A DNA stretch of 8,915 bases from an uncultured Acinetobacter sp. (GCA_946623365.1 CAMORE010000086.1:1-8915), one strand, 5' to 3'. Shown: positions 1 through 6,925, counted from the stretch's first letter. Made by a program: numbers and translations. The notes: generated by a model from the sequence alone, not told the origin.

Positions 1-30
1 TTTTTTGTTGCATTTATGTAAATAATTGTT

Positions 31-64
31 TATAAGAAGTTAGGAATTTGTGGTAACTCTTATA
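31..64 (-). other. Imperfect AT-rich hairpin after tag
   Basis: The arms at 31-42 (TATAAGAAGTTA) and 54-64 (TAACTCTTATA) pair with one bulged A around an 11-base loop. It lies 14 bases past the tag stop on the minus strand, so it could end or protect that transcript. The bases that follow on the minus strand are not a U run, so it is not a convincing intrinsic terminator. The rest of bases 1-77 shows nothing I can name. Confidence 0.25.
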
Positions 65-77
65 TAATTGCACTTAT

Positions 78-620
78 CTAATATTTAAAACAAGAAGTTT
101 CATGGTCATTAATAACGCCTATTGCTTGAAGGTATGAATATATAATAACGCTTCCGACATATTTCATCCCTCTTTTTTTTAAATCTTTTGATATTTTATC
201 CGATAACGGTGACGAAACCAGAAAATTATCGTCTGAATTTTTGATAATTTTTCCTTTTGTAAATCCCCAAATATAGTTTGAAAAACTTCCGTATTCTTTT
301 TGAATTTGTATAAATATTGAGGCGTTTTTTATTGCTGCTTCTATTTTTCTTTTGCTTCTTATAATTTTTTCATTTTTTAAGAGTTCATTAACTTTACTCT
401 CATTATATAAGCATACTTTCTGTACATTAAAATTATCAAAAGCTTTTCTAAATGCATCCCGTTTTTTTAGAACACAAATCCAAGATAATCCGGCCTGAAA
501 TCCTTCTAAAATAAGCAGCTCAAAAAGCTCTCTATCATCATATTTGGGAACACCCCATTCCTCGTCGTGATATTTTATGTACAATTCAGATTTTTCATCT
601 ACCCAGCTGCAGCGTTTCAT
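78..620 (-). CDS. tag: DNA-3-methyladenine glycosylase I
   Basis: Tag is a monofunctional base-excision repair enzyme that removes 3-methyladenine from alkylated DNA in the cytoplasm. The 180-residue product has the family's usual length and opens with the characteristic MKRCSW. The zinc-binding set of E. coli Tag (Cys4, His17, His175, Cys179) is present as Cys4, His18, His173 and Cys177, the last two in NDHETSC. The catalytic-pocket stretch LEGFQAGLSW at 38-47 carries Glu39, equivalent to E. coli Glu38, and KKRGMKYVG near the C-terminus is also family-typical. The ATG start is preceded by AAGGG about 11 bases upstream, a weak but plausible binding site. The gene begins 22 bases after the stop of the TPR gene and is probably the last gene of the leftward four-gene operon. 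The stop is TAG. I see no damage and expect it to be active. Confidence 0.96.
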   Translation of the reverse strand: MKRCSWVDEKSELYIKYHDEEWGVPKYDDRELFELLILEGFQAGLSWICVLKKRDAFRKAFDNFNVQKVCLYNESKVNELLKNEKIIRSKRKIEAAIKNASIFIQIQKEYGSFSNYIWGFTKGKIIKNSDDNFLVSSPLSDKISKDLKKRGMKYVGSVIIYSYLQAIGVINDHETSCFKY

Positions 621-642
621 ATTATTTTATACCCTTATATTT

Positions 643-2406
643 TTATGACAGTCTTCGTATCATTTCTTGAGCTTCCTCATCTTCAGGAAGGATTTCCGTT
701 AACTGATATAAATATTCTAAAGCTTTGTCATTGTCTTTCAGGTTTTCATAACATTTTGCAAGATTTCTTAAAACAGATACATTTTTTGGAAATTTATTTA
801 GTAAATTGTTGAATATATTTAAAGCCGAATTGTATTCTTTTAATTCATAATAAGTTAAAGCCAGCATGTTTTGAGTTTCTGTATCAGGATTTTGCTCAAC
901 TGCGCTAATAAGATATCTTTTTGCATCTTCGTATTCTTTATTTGCAAATAATATTCTGCCTGCACAGAACTGAATATATTCGTGATGATGGTCAATCTTA
1001 AGAGCTTTCATAATATAATCTTTTGCTTCTAAAACTTGATTTAAAACCAGTTTATTTAAAGCAATAAACGTTAACACAAGAACATTATCGGGCTCAAGTT
1101 CCAAAGCTTCATTATAGTACCGCTCTGCTTCAGTATTTTTTGAAACTGAATATAAATAGTTTGCATATTCAAAAATAATATCAAAATCATTTGGCATTAA
1201 TTTCATTGCTGTTTTAAATTCTTCTTCTGCGTAGTTAAATAAACGTTTATTTAAATAAATTACCGCTAAATCTTTATGCGCCTTTGCAATATCGGGATTC
1301 ATTTTTATAACTTTTTTCAGCATTCTTTCGGCTGTATCAGTGTCGCACAAACTGGAAGACAATATTGCATATTGGTGTATAGTTTCTGCTGTAGGATTAT
1401 TTTTTAATAATACTTTGTCATAAAGTTCTTTTGCTTTTGCAAATTGGTTTATTTTAATATATAAATTTGCAAGTTTTTGAGCGGGTAAGATATATTTAGG
1501 GTTTAAATATACAATGCTCTCAAGCATCTTTATTGCAGTTTGAGTATCTCCAAGCGCTTCATAACAAGTAACCATGTTGTATTTATAATTATCTTTTTCC
1601 GGATGTTGAACAAGTAATTTTTTATAAATATCAATCGCTGTTTGATATTGCTCAGTTTTTATTAATGACATTGCGTATGCAACTTTAAAACTTTCCTCTT
1701 CATCTTCTATCTCAACAGCTTTTTTAAGCAGCTCGCAGGCTTTTTCATGGTTTGATAAAATTTGATATGCCGAACCCAGATTGTAATATGCGGTCGGATT
1801 GTCCGGTTCCAGTTCTAAGGCTTTGGAATAACATTCAACGGCATCGTTAGTCCTTTTTGTTGCCATATAAGCAGTTCCAAGGCTATTGTATATATTTACA
1901 TTTTTAGAATCTTTTTTTAAAGCATTCTCTAACGGTTCTATACTTTGTTCAAAATTTTTATTTTTTAAATGGGCTGTACCGGTAATAAAATCAAATATAT
2001 AATCGTCAGGAGCATACTTTTTACCTTGTGCAGAGTAATACAGTACTTCATCAATCAAGTCTAATTTTAATAATACAATGCATAAACTCTTATATGCCTC
2101 TACATATTCAATTCGCAAATCAATAACTTTTAGATAAGCATTTTTGGCTGAAATATAGTCCCCAATTTGATTATAACAATTTGCTAAATAAAACCAGGAT
2201 ACTGCATCATCATCTTTATATTTGACTACAGTTTCAAAGTGAGTTTTTGCTTTTTCCCAGTTTCCTGTGTTAACCTCTGACAGACCTGCAAGCTTTACAA
2301 GCTCTACATTATCAGGCTCTTCCAATAATGCTGCAGCAGTTAATTTTAACGCTTCTTCAAAATCTTTATTTCCAACTAATTCATTAATTCTATCTATATC
2401 AGCCAT
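643..2406 (-). CDS. Tetratricopeptide-repeat protein, function unknown
   Basis: The 587-residue product consists almost wholly of 34-residue TPR units, roughly 16 to 17 in a row, with no signal peptide, membrane segment or enzymatic domain. The clearest units are 170-203 (NSLGTAYMATKRTNDAVECY core) and 204-237 (YYNLGSAYQ core, ending in KKAVEIE); ALELEPDN-type unit ends recur. Such solenoids act as protein-binding scaffolds, most likely cytoplasmic here, but the partner cannot be read from sequence. The C-terminus ends in an acidic helix (EDEEAQEMIRRLS). The ATG follows AAAAGG by about 10 bases. It lies 33 bases after the sigma factor stop and 22 before tag, so it is probably co-transcribed with both. 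That position makes a link to transcription or stress possible but unproven. Some relatives of this class serve in O-GlcNAc transferases or pilus assembly; no glycosyltransferase domain follows here. Confidence 0.85.
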   Translation of the reverse strand: MADIDRINELVGNKDFEEALKLTAAALLEEPDNVELVKLAGLSEVNTGNWEKAKTHFETVVKYKDDDAVSWFYLANCYNQIGDYISAKNAYLKVIDLRIEYVEAYKSLCIVLLKLDLIDEVLYYSAQGKKYAPDDYIFDFITGTAHLKNKNFEQSIEPLENALKKDSKNVNIYNSLGTAYMATKRTNDAVECYSKALELEPDNPTAYYNLGSAYQILSNHEKACELLKKAVEIEDEEESFKVAYAMSLIKTEQYQTAIDIYKKLLVQHPEKDNYKYNMVTCYEALGDTQTAIKMLESIVYLNPKYILPAQKLANLYIKINQFAKAKELYDKVLLKNNPTAETIHQYAILSSSLCDTDTAERMLKKVIKMNPDIAKAHKDLAVIYLNKRLFNYAEEEFKTAMKLMPNDFDIIFEYANYLYSVSKNTEAERYYNEALELEPDNVLVLTFIALNKLVLNQVLEAKDYIMKALKIDHHHEYIQFCAGRILFANKEYEDAKRYLISAVEQNPDTETQNMLALTYYELKEYNSALNIFNNLLNKFPKNVSVLRNLAKCYENLKDNDKALEYLYQLTEILPEDEEAQEMIRRLS

Positions 2407-2439
2407 AATTATTTTACCTTTTATTATTAATATTTTCTT

Positions 2440-3441
2440 TTAGCCGCCAATGTAATTTTTTAAACCGGATGTAAGGTTTTTATTTTTGCAAAGCTTTTTT
2501 AACTTTGATATGGCTCTGTTTTCGATTTGGCGGATTCTTTCTCTGGACACTCCGTATATTGAGCCTATTTCATCCAGTGTTTTTTTATTACCGTCATTAT
2601 TTAGTCCGAATCTTAAAATCAAGACATCCCTTTCTTTTTGACTCAATTGATCAAGCATATTTTTTATATCTTCAAGCATGCTTTCCTGTGAAACGATATT
2701 GTCAGGTGCAATGGTAGATTCATCTACAATATAGTCAATTATTTTATTTGAATCATCTTTTTGCCCTGTTGGAGTATCTATGCTTATTGTAGACTGGGTA
2801 GATTTAATGATTGAAGTTAATTTAGAAACGGAAATTCCCATTTCTTCAGCAATTTCCTGTTTATTTGGTATTCTTCCCAGTTTTGTAGTTAAGTCCATTG
2901 TGGCTTTCTTAATTTTATTAATAGACTCTATAAGATGTATAGGAAGTCTTATTATTCTGGCTTTGTCGGCAATAGCTCTTGTTATAGACTGCTGAATCCA
3001 CCACGTAGCGTATGTTGAGAATTTATATCCTTTTGTATAGTCAAATTTTTCAGTTGCTTTGATTAAACCCATGTTTCCTTCCTGAATTAAATCAAGAAAA
3101 GAAAGCCCTCTTCCTATATATTTTTTTGCAATACTTACTACCAATCTTAAATTTGCATTTATTAAAACTTTTCTTGCGATTTCACTTTGGTTTTCATATA
3201 TTTTTTTTGCGACTTCAAGTTCTTCTTCACTTGAAAGAAGAGGAATTTTACCGATTTGTTGAAGATATATTCTTACTGAATCATCAGAATTTACGGAATT
3301 TATGCTCTCTTGTGTTTTTGGCTCTTCGATTTCTATGGAATCTTCATCTTCTTCCGTCATTGATTCTAAACTGCCAAAATCAATTCCTTCATCAGAGATA
3401 TCGTCCCCCATTATATTTAAAGTATCATGTTTTTTACTCAT
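2440..3441 (-). CDS. Sigma-70 family RNA polymerase sigma factor (primary-like, group 1 or 2)
   Basis: This protein directs RNA polymerase to promoters. The 333 residues begin with an acidic, low-complexity stretch (about 12-53) in place of a full region 1.1. Region 1.2 starts at 54 with DSVRIYLQQIGKIPLL. Regions 2.1 to 2.4 cover about 92-171 and include NANLRLVVSIAKKYIGRG, DLIQEGNMGL, YATWWIQQSITRAIADKAR and IRLPIHLIE. Region 3 follows (about 172-250, with GRIPNKQEIAEEMGI). Region 4.1 is near 262-280, and the region 4.2 helix-turn-helix (TLDEIGSIYGVSRERIRQIE) is at 288-307. All core-binding and -10/-35-reading parts are present, so ECF and flagellar types are excluded. The length resembles RpoS or cyanobacterial group 2 factors as much as a short RpoD/SigA, and I cannot decide whether it is the housekeeping factor. 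The start has GAGGA about six bases upstream. It sits 60 bases after the rlmB stop. Confidence 0.93.
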   Translation of the reverse strand: MSKKHDTLNIMGDDISDEGIDFGSLESMTEEDEDSIEIEEPKTQESINSVNSDDSVRIYLQQIGKIPLLSSEEELEVAKKIYENQSEIARKVLINANLRLVVSIAKKYIGRGLSFLDLIQEGNMGLIKATEKFDYTKGYKFSTYATWWIQQSITRAIADKARIIRLPIHLIESINKIKKATMDLTTKLGRIPNKQEIAEEMGISVSKLTSIIKSTQSTISIDTPTGQKDDSNKIIDYIVDESTIAPDNIVSQESMLEDIKNMLDQLSQKERDVLILRFGLNNDGNKKTLDEIGSIYGVSRERIRQIENRAISKLKKLCKNKNLTSGLKNYIGG

Positions 3442-3481
3442 TTTATCCTCGCTTCAATTTTATTTATAACTCTTTAAGTTT

Positions 3482-3487
3482 ATTATA
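3482..3487 (-). promoter_or_regulatory. Possible -10 box for the sigma factor gene
   Basis: The minus strand reads TATAAT here, 41 bases upstream of the sigma factor ATG and inside the 60-base gap after rlmB. No good -35 hexamer is found at 16-18 bases; the region there is a 7-bp AT hairpin (3490-3496 with 3504-3510) that overlaps the rlmB stop codon. It may be an internal promoter allowing the sigma gene to be expressed apart from rlmB. AT-rich DNA yields such boxes by chance. Confidence 0.25.
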
Positions 3488-3501
3488 CAAATTCTTTTCT
3501 T

Positions 3502-4257
3502 TTAAGAATTATATTTTGCAAATTTTTGTCTGACAGATTCAAATAATATTATAGCAGCTGCATTTGATACGTTTAAAGAGTTAAAATTTGTTAACATGGG
3601 AATTTTGACTTTAAAATCGGATAACTTAAGTAATGACCTTGATATACCTGCATGTTCCGCTCCCATAATTAATGCAAAATTTAAATCTTTATAATCAATA
3701 TCATAATAATTTTGTTCCGAATGATGATCGGAAGCAATTACCCAATAGTCATTTTCTTTTAGCTTTTGTATGGTATTTACAAGACTGTTTGTTTTTATTA
3801 TATCAATATGATTTATTGCGCCTGCGCTGGTCTTCTCTACCGTAGAATTTATAAGAACACCTCTTCTTGCAGGTAGGATTATTCCCTTAATACCTGCGCA
3901 TACACAAGAGCGAATTATAGCTCCTACATTATGGGAATCTTCTACGCCGTCTAATATTACAACCGGAGCTAAAGTGTCCTTGTTTTTCTCAAGAAAACTT
4001 TCTAATTCAATATATTGAATCGGGGATAATTGCGCAATTACGCCTTGGTGTCTGCCTTCTTGTATGAGTGAATTTAACTTTTCTTTTGCAACAAATTGAA
4101 ATATTATACCATTTTTTTGGGCAAGAGTTTTTATTTGCTCAATCTTTACATCTGCTCTGGAACATGACGATATGAGAATTTTATTAAATTGTCTGTCGCC
4201 TTTTTCAAGAGCTTCTATTACTGCATTTTTCCCATAAATTAATGTTGAATTACTCAT
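3502..4257 (-). CDS. rlmB: TrmH/SpoU-family 23S rRNA (guanosine-2'-O-)-methyltransferase, RlmB-like
   Basis: SpoU-family enzymes transfer a methyl group from S-adenosylmethionine to a ribose 2'-OH; RlmB does this to G2251 of 23S rRNA (E. coli numbering). The 251-residue product has the normal RlmB length. The N-terminal substrate-binding domain starts with LIYGKNAVIEAL and ends near 80 with RHQGVIAQLSP. The C-terminal knotted SPOUT domain carries motif 1 (LDGVEDSHNVGAIIRSC, 102-118, with Asn110 and Arg116), motif 2 (ALIMGAEHAGIS, 195-206, with Glu201) and motif 3 (IPMLTNFNSLNVSNAAAI, 219-236). The only small departures are Ser for the common Pro after EDSHN's Asp and TNFN in place of the usual glycine-rich turn before SLNVS. 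The ATG is preceded by AGGT six bases upstream. It is the first gene of the leftward operon. The exact target nucleoside is inferred from the family. Confidence 0.9.
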   Translation of the reverse strand: MSNSTLIYGKNAVIEALEKGDRQFNKILISSCSRADVKIEQIKTLAQKNGIIFQFVAKEKLNSLIQEGRHQGVIAQLSPIQYIELESFLEKNKDTLAPVVILDGVEDSHNVGAIIRSCVCAGIKGIILPARRGVLINSTVEKTSAGAINHIDIIKTNSLVNTIQKLKENDYWVIASDHHSEQNYYDIDYKDLNFALIMGAEHAGISRSLLKLSDFKVKIPMLTNFNSLNVSNAAAIILFESVRQKFAKYNS

Positions 4258-4274
4258 AGTTACCTAACATTTGT

Positions 4275-4304
4275 AAAGTAGTATTTTTGATGTATATTTG
4301 TCAA
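4275..4304 (-). promoter_or_regulatory. Leftward promoter candidate for the rlmB-sigma-TPR-tag operon
   Basis: On the minus strand a perfect TTGACA (4299-4304) is followed after 18 bases by TACTTT (4275-4280), a weak -10. Transcription would start near 4268, about ten bases before the rlmB ATG, leaving a very short leader. TACTAC at 4278-4283 (15-base spacer) is an alternative -10. Confidence 0.4.
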
Positions 4305-4317
4305 CAATATTTATAAT
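4287..4317 (+). promoter_or_regulatory. Rightward promoter candidate for the PilMN-PilO genes
   Basis: TTGATG (4287-4292) is followed after a 19-base spacer by a perfect TATAAT (4312-4317), giving a start near 4324 and a leader of about 48 bases. It overlaps the leftward promoter candidate on the other strand, so the two would compete or be controlled together. TTGTGT at 4317-4322 with TACAAT at 4343-4348 (20-base spacer) is a weaker alternative. Confidence 0.4.
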
Positions 4318-4348
4318 TGTGTACAAAATCTTATTTTTATTGTACAAT
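4298..4348. promoter_or_regulatory. Cluster of TTGT/ACAA dyads, possible operators
   Basis: Three dyads made of the same half-sites lie in the divergent promoter region: TTGTCAACAA (4298-4307), TTGTGTACAA (4317-4326) and the perfect palindrome ATTGTACAAT (4339-4348). The first covers the leftward -35 box; the second starts on the last base of the rightward -10. They could be sites for one dimeric regulator. Base composition makes some such dyads likely by chance. Confidence 0.3.
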
Positions 4349-4356
4349 AAAAAAAA

Positions 4357-4364
4357 AGAGGAAG
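4357..4364 (+). promoter_or_regulatory. Ribosome binding site fixing a GTG start
   Basis: AGAGGAAG lies seven bases before GTG at 4372. No in-frame ATG fits the domain start, so this site supports GTG as the initiation codon of the PilMN gene. Confidence 0.7.
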
Positions 4365-4371
4365 AAATAAA

Positions 4372-6006
4372 GTGTTTAAGAAGAGTGTAGTAGTTGGTGT
4401 GTCAGTAACGCCTGAGGCCGGGCTTGAAGTTATACAGGTCGATTATGCGACCAAAACTGTATTAAAATACGGAAGAAAAGAAATTGAGTATAATCTTGTA
4501 AGAAGAGATATAGCAGATATTGATTTATTTAAACAATCACTGATAGATTTGTTGGAAGAATTGGAAATTCCAAAAGGTGCAGATTTATATTTAAGTATAC
4601 CAACCGTTGCATTTAAGGTTACAGATTATCCTGCTTCTTTGGATTCGCTTCAAATAGAAAGCGCAATAGAAGAAGAGTTATTTGAGAATCCCTATTTAAA
4701 AGACTATGAAGCATGTTCATCATATGCAACGGTTAATTCAACACTTCAATTTAATAAAGTTGCATATATGGCAGCTCAAAAAGTCACGATAGTAGAGTTA
4801 GTATTGGCTATCAAGGATATCGGTTATAATATAAAAGCAATTGATACCTCTGTAAATTCAATACTGAATTCACTTATATACATGGATCGTGTAAATACAG
4901 AGAGCGGTACTAATTGGGTACTTTTAACAATAGAAAATAACTGTTGCAGAATTTTATCAATGCTGGGTAAAAATTACTTGGATGCATTTGAAGAACAAAT
5001 AAGTATCGGAGAAGTATTAAGTGATGCCGAAAACTATTCAACGGTTATCTCTGCGGTGGAACCGATTCTTAAAAATCTTCCTGCAAAATATTTATGTATT
5101 GTTTCAAAAACAAATGTTATAAGTGCTGAAATAATCGCAAATAAACTTAATTATTCAGCTCCTATTATATATCAGGAAGCAAATGTTTACAGAAAAGATG
5201 ATTTGTTGGAGCTTGCGCCTATTATTCCGGAGGAATACGCAAAGACAATATCTTTGGATGTAATAGGTGCCGGAATATATGCAAATTATATCGAAACTTC
5301 TTATTTAAAATTTAATTTGTTCAATGCTTCGTTAGGCGATTTATATATAATGGAGCAGCCACCTTCAATAATGAACGGAAAGATTATTTTAACCAATGAA
5401 TTATTGCTTACGTGGTTTATTATATTTGTAGGAGTTGTATTTGGAATATTATTACTATTATTTCTTTTATATGTTTCGGATAAAAGAGTTAAAGAGCAGA
5501 CAATTTCAAATATAGAAGGTCAAATATCAGAAATAGATGTTTATTTGAACGAACACAGTGATATTTCAGGCGAAACATTTGACGAGGGCGATGAAATAAG
5601 ATTAGGCTTAGTTCATAATAAGAATATCTACTCATATTACACTATAGTCGGAACTGAAATTCCGAAAAAATTATGGCTGACTCATTTGAAATTAGGTGAC
5701 AAAATTACAATCGACGGGCAGGCTGATAATTTGGAAAGTGTATATAGTTTTTATAGGAATATTAAAGACTATAATCCAAATTCAGACATAACACTTCAAA
5801 AACTGGGGCTTGCCGTAAAAAATTCTCAAGATTTAAGCGATTTTGATACAGAATCAATCTTAACTTCTTTAAACGCAGATTTTTACGAGTTCTCAATATC
5901 AAATGACGTCCTTCAAGAAAATACTGGTGCGGATAATAAAGATAATAAGGACGATAAGGACGATAAGGAAAGAGATTCCGTTCCTAATAAAGATTTAATT
6001 GATTAA
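4372..6006 (+). CDS. PilM-PilN fusion, type IV pilus inner-membrane assembly protein (GspL-like layout)
   Basis: Residues 1 to about 305 resemble the cytoplasmic actin-fold PilM domain (VVVGVSVTPEAGLEVIQVDY at the start, later IDTSVNSILNSL and SLDVIGAGIYA). A short FNLFNAS motif at 314-320 recalls the NLLP/NLLQG segment found just before the membrane in PilN and GspL. A single membrane segment covers about 344-368 (LLLTWFIIFVGVVFGILLLL and following). A periplasmic ferredoxin-like PilN domain follows at about 428-482 with the family signature LWLTHLKLGDKITIDGQADN. The tail (521-544) is a charged Asp/Asn/Lys repeat. In most pilus systems pilM and pilN are separate genes; here they are one 544-residue chain, as in GspL. 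The glycine- and serine-rich phosphate loop of PilM near residue 10 looks degenerate. It starts with GTG and is followed by a PilO-like gene 20 bases on, so the pair probably forms the inner-membrane platform. No PilP or PilQ gene is nearby. Confidence 0.68.
   Translation: MFKKSVVVGVSVTPEAGLEVIQVDYATKTVLKYGRKEIEYNLVRRDIADIDLFKQSLIDLLEELEIPKGADLYLSIPTVAFKVTDYPASLDSLQIESAIEEELFENPYLKDYEACSSYATVNSTLQFNKVAYMAAQKVTIVELVLAIKDIGYNIKAIDTSVNSILNSLIYMDRVNTESGTNWVLLTIENNCCRILSMLGKNYLDAFEEQISIGEVLSDAENYSTVISAVEPILKNLPAKYLCIVSKTNVISAEIIANKLNYSAPIIYQEANVYRKDDLLELAPIIPEEYAKTISLDVIGAGIYANYIETSYLKFNLFNASLGDLYIMEQPPSIMNGKIILTNELLLTWFIIFVGVVFGILLLLFLLYVSDKRVKEQTISNIEGQISEIDVYLNEHSDISGETFDEGDEIRLGLVHNKNIYSYYTIVGTEIPKKLWLTHLKLGDKITIDGQADNLESVYSFYRNIKDYNPNSDITLQKLGLAVKNSQDLSDFDTESILTSLNADFYEFSISNDVLQENTGADNKDNKDDKDDKERDSVPNKDLID
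5932..5967 (+). repeat. Four 9-base tandem units in the 3' end of the PilMN gene
   Basis: Units GATAATAAA, GATAATAAG, GACGATAAG and GACGATAAG lie head to tail and encode DNK, DNK, DDK, DDK. The third and fourth are identical. In-frame gain or loss of units would change only the length of the charged periplasmic tail. Confidence 0.9.
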
Positions 6007-6009
6007 AAT

Positions 6010-6015
6010 AAAGGA
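6010..6015 (+). promoter_or_regulatory. Ribosome binding site deciding the PilO start
   Basis: AAAGGA, followed by TGAT, lies 11 bases before ATG at 6027. The earlier in-frame ATG at 6015 overlaps this site and has no binding site of its own, so 6027 is preferred. Confidence 0.6.
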
Positions 6016-6026
6016 TGATTACAATC

Positions 6027-6632
6027 ATGGACAAATATAAAAGATATTATGGTGTAGCAATATTTCTGACAGCGGTAATTGTAACTGTTTTTATCGCAAT
6101 AACTGCTATTAAATCAATGACAACTCCATATATGGAATATAATAACAAAGTAGCAGAATTAACTCAAACATTAGAGACAAAACAGAATCTGCAAAAAAAT
6201 ATAAAGACTAAATTAGCTAAACTGAAATCGTCTATAATGACTTCTCAAAAGAAGATTTATTCTCCTGTTGAAGATAAATTAGGAAGTGACACGCTCTTCT
6301 TTACTTTGTATAGCGATTTAATTGAAATGGTGCACTCTAATTCAATTAAGATTAAGTCTATTGATTATGAGTACAATCCTGAAGGTGATTCATTCGTTGC
6401 GCAAAAGGATGTGTATTTCGTATGCAATGTAAATATGGAATTAGTATCAAATTACGTAAATTTAGGAAAGTTAATTCAGGATATATATCAGTACCCATAC
6501 TATATCAGAATAAATAATTTAGAAGTATATCCTTACCCTAAAGATAAAAAAATATTATTGTCTACATTAAGCGTCAGATTATATGCACATACTTCACCTG
6601 ACGGATCTGGTATAGAAAAAGAGAGTGATTAA
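6027..6632 (+). CDS. pilO: PilO-like (GspM-like) pilus assembly protein
   Basis: The product is 201 residues from the preferred ATG, or 205 from an ATG at 6015. A short cytoplasmic end (MDKYKRYYG) precedes one membrane segment at about residues 8-28, with inside-positive topology. Residues 36-80 form a predicted coiled coil rich in Lys, Leu and Thr. The periplasmic part, about 90-188, looks like the PilO ferredoxin fold: FFTLYSDLIEMVHSNSIKIK, then LGKLIQDIYQYPYYIRINNL and a final strand STLSVRLYAH. PilO pairs with PilN through coiled coil and ferredoxin domains to link the inner-membrane platform to the outer parts. Size, topology and position right after the PilMN fusion support this more than any single motif, as PilO is poorly conserved. 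The last 12 residues are polar and acidic. No hairpin with a U run follows, so readthrough toward rpsB is possible. GspM is the main alternative. Confidence 0.68.
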   Translation: MDKYKRYYGVAIFLTAVIVTVFIAITAIKSMTTPYMEYNNKVAELTQTLETKQNLQKNIKTKLAKLKSSIMTSQKKIYSPVEDKLGSDTLFFTLYSDLIEMVHSNSIKIKSIDYEYNPEGDSFVAQKDVYFVCNVNMELVSNYVNLGKLIQDIYQYPYYIRINNLEVYPYPKDKKILLSTLSVRLYAHTSPDGSGIEKESD

Positions 6633-6743
6633 TTTAGATTTATAATTTGTCAATTGTGTATTTTTGCAGTGGAACTATGACTTAAATCAGTTTTGCTAAT
6701 GCAGCTAAAATACTTATGTTGTTGAAAATTTGACGGAGTAATA

Positions 6744-6774
6744 TTGCCTCTTTACTTTTAAACTTGTTTATAAT
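6744..6774 (+). promoter_or_regulatory. Upstream promoter candidate for rpsB
   Basis: TTGCCT (6744-6749), a 19-base spacer and a perfect TATAAT (6769-6774) would start transcription near 6781. The leader would then be about 180 bases long and include the stem-loop at 6791-6820, leaving room for feedback control at the RNA level. Confidence 0.45.
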
Positions 6775-6790
6775 ACGATTTTATTGGTTT

Positions 6791-6820
6791 TATAGTCGGA
6801 TAGGTTCGCCCTAGTCTATA
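6791..6820 (+). promoter_or_regulatory. Stem-loop in the rpsB leader
   Basis: Outer arms TATAG (6791-6795) and CTATA (6816-6820) and inner arms TAGG (6801-6804) and CCTA (6810-6813) enclose a TTCGC loop, with an internal loop of five and two bases. It starts about ten bases after the presumed start from the TATAAT at 6769. Leaders of rpsB are known autoregulation sites in some bacteria, but I do not recognise this as a named S2 leader motif. Confidence 0.35.
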
Positions 6821-6872
6821 GAGTAATAAATGTAATTAGCCGAATGTTTGCTTAAGAAGATTTTGCACTTAC

Positions 6873-6904
6873 TTAATCACTCAATCACTTAATCACATAA
6901 TCAC
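6873..6904 (+). repeat. Four 8-base tandem units before rpsB
   Basis: TTAATCAC, TCAATCAC, TTAATCAC and ATAATCAC run head to tail with no spacer; the AATCAC core is invariant in all four. The array ends 15 bases before a TATAAT box and covers the place where its -35 hexamer should be. It may be a set of protein sites or a slippage-prone repeat. Confidence 0.85.
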
Positions 6905-6919
6905 TTTGTAAGATGCGGT

Positions 6920-6925
6920 TATAAT
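6920..6925 (+). promoter_or_regulatory. Proximal -10 box for rpsB
   Basis: A perfect TATAAT lies 37 bases before the rpsB ATG and would start transcription near 6932. No TTGACA-like hexamer occurs 15-19 bases upstream and there is no extended -10 TG; the AATCAC repeats sit there instead. If used, it would need an activator or another upstream contact. Confidence 0.35.

Noticed and set aside
567..812. Open frame on the plus strand across the TPR-tag junction
   Set aside because: It is opposite two real genes, has no binding site and shows a low-complexity hydrophobic product.
3126..3533. Open frame of 135 codons on the plus strand opposite the sigma factor gene
   Set aside because: Leu/Phe-rich translation typical of antisense reading through an AT-rich gene; no family resemblance.
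6015..6026. Upstream ATG for the PilO-like gene
   Set aside because: It overlaps the AAAGGATGAT ribosome binding site that serves ATG 6027 and has no site of its own; it would add only four residues.
6691..6710. Terminator after pilO
   Set aside because: The hairpin has seven pairs with a bulge, mostly A-T, and no T run follows.
6791..6820. tRNA-like GGTTCG segment
   Set aside because: GGTTCG with flanking pairing recalls a T arm, but no acceptor, D or anticodon arms can be built around it.
6873..6904. CRISPR-like array
   Set aside because: The units are only 8 bases and directly adjacent, with no spacers and no cas genes nearby.
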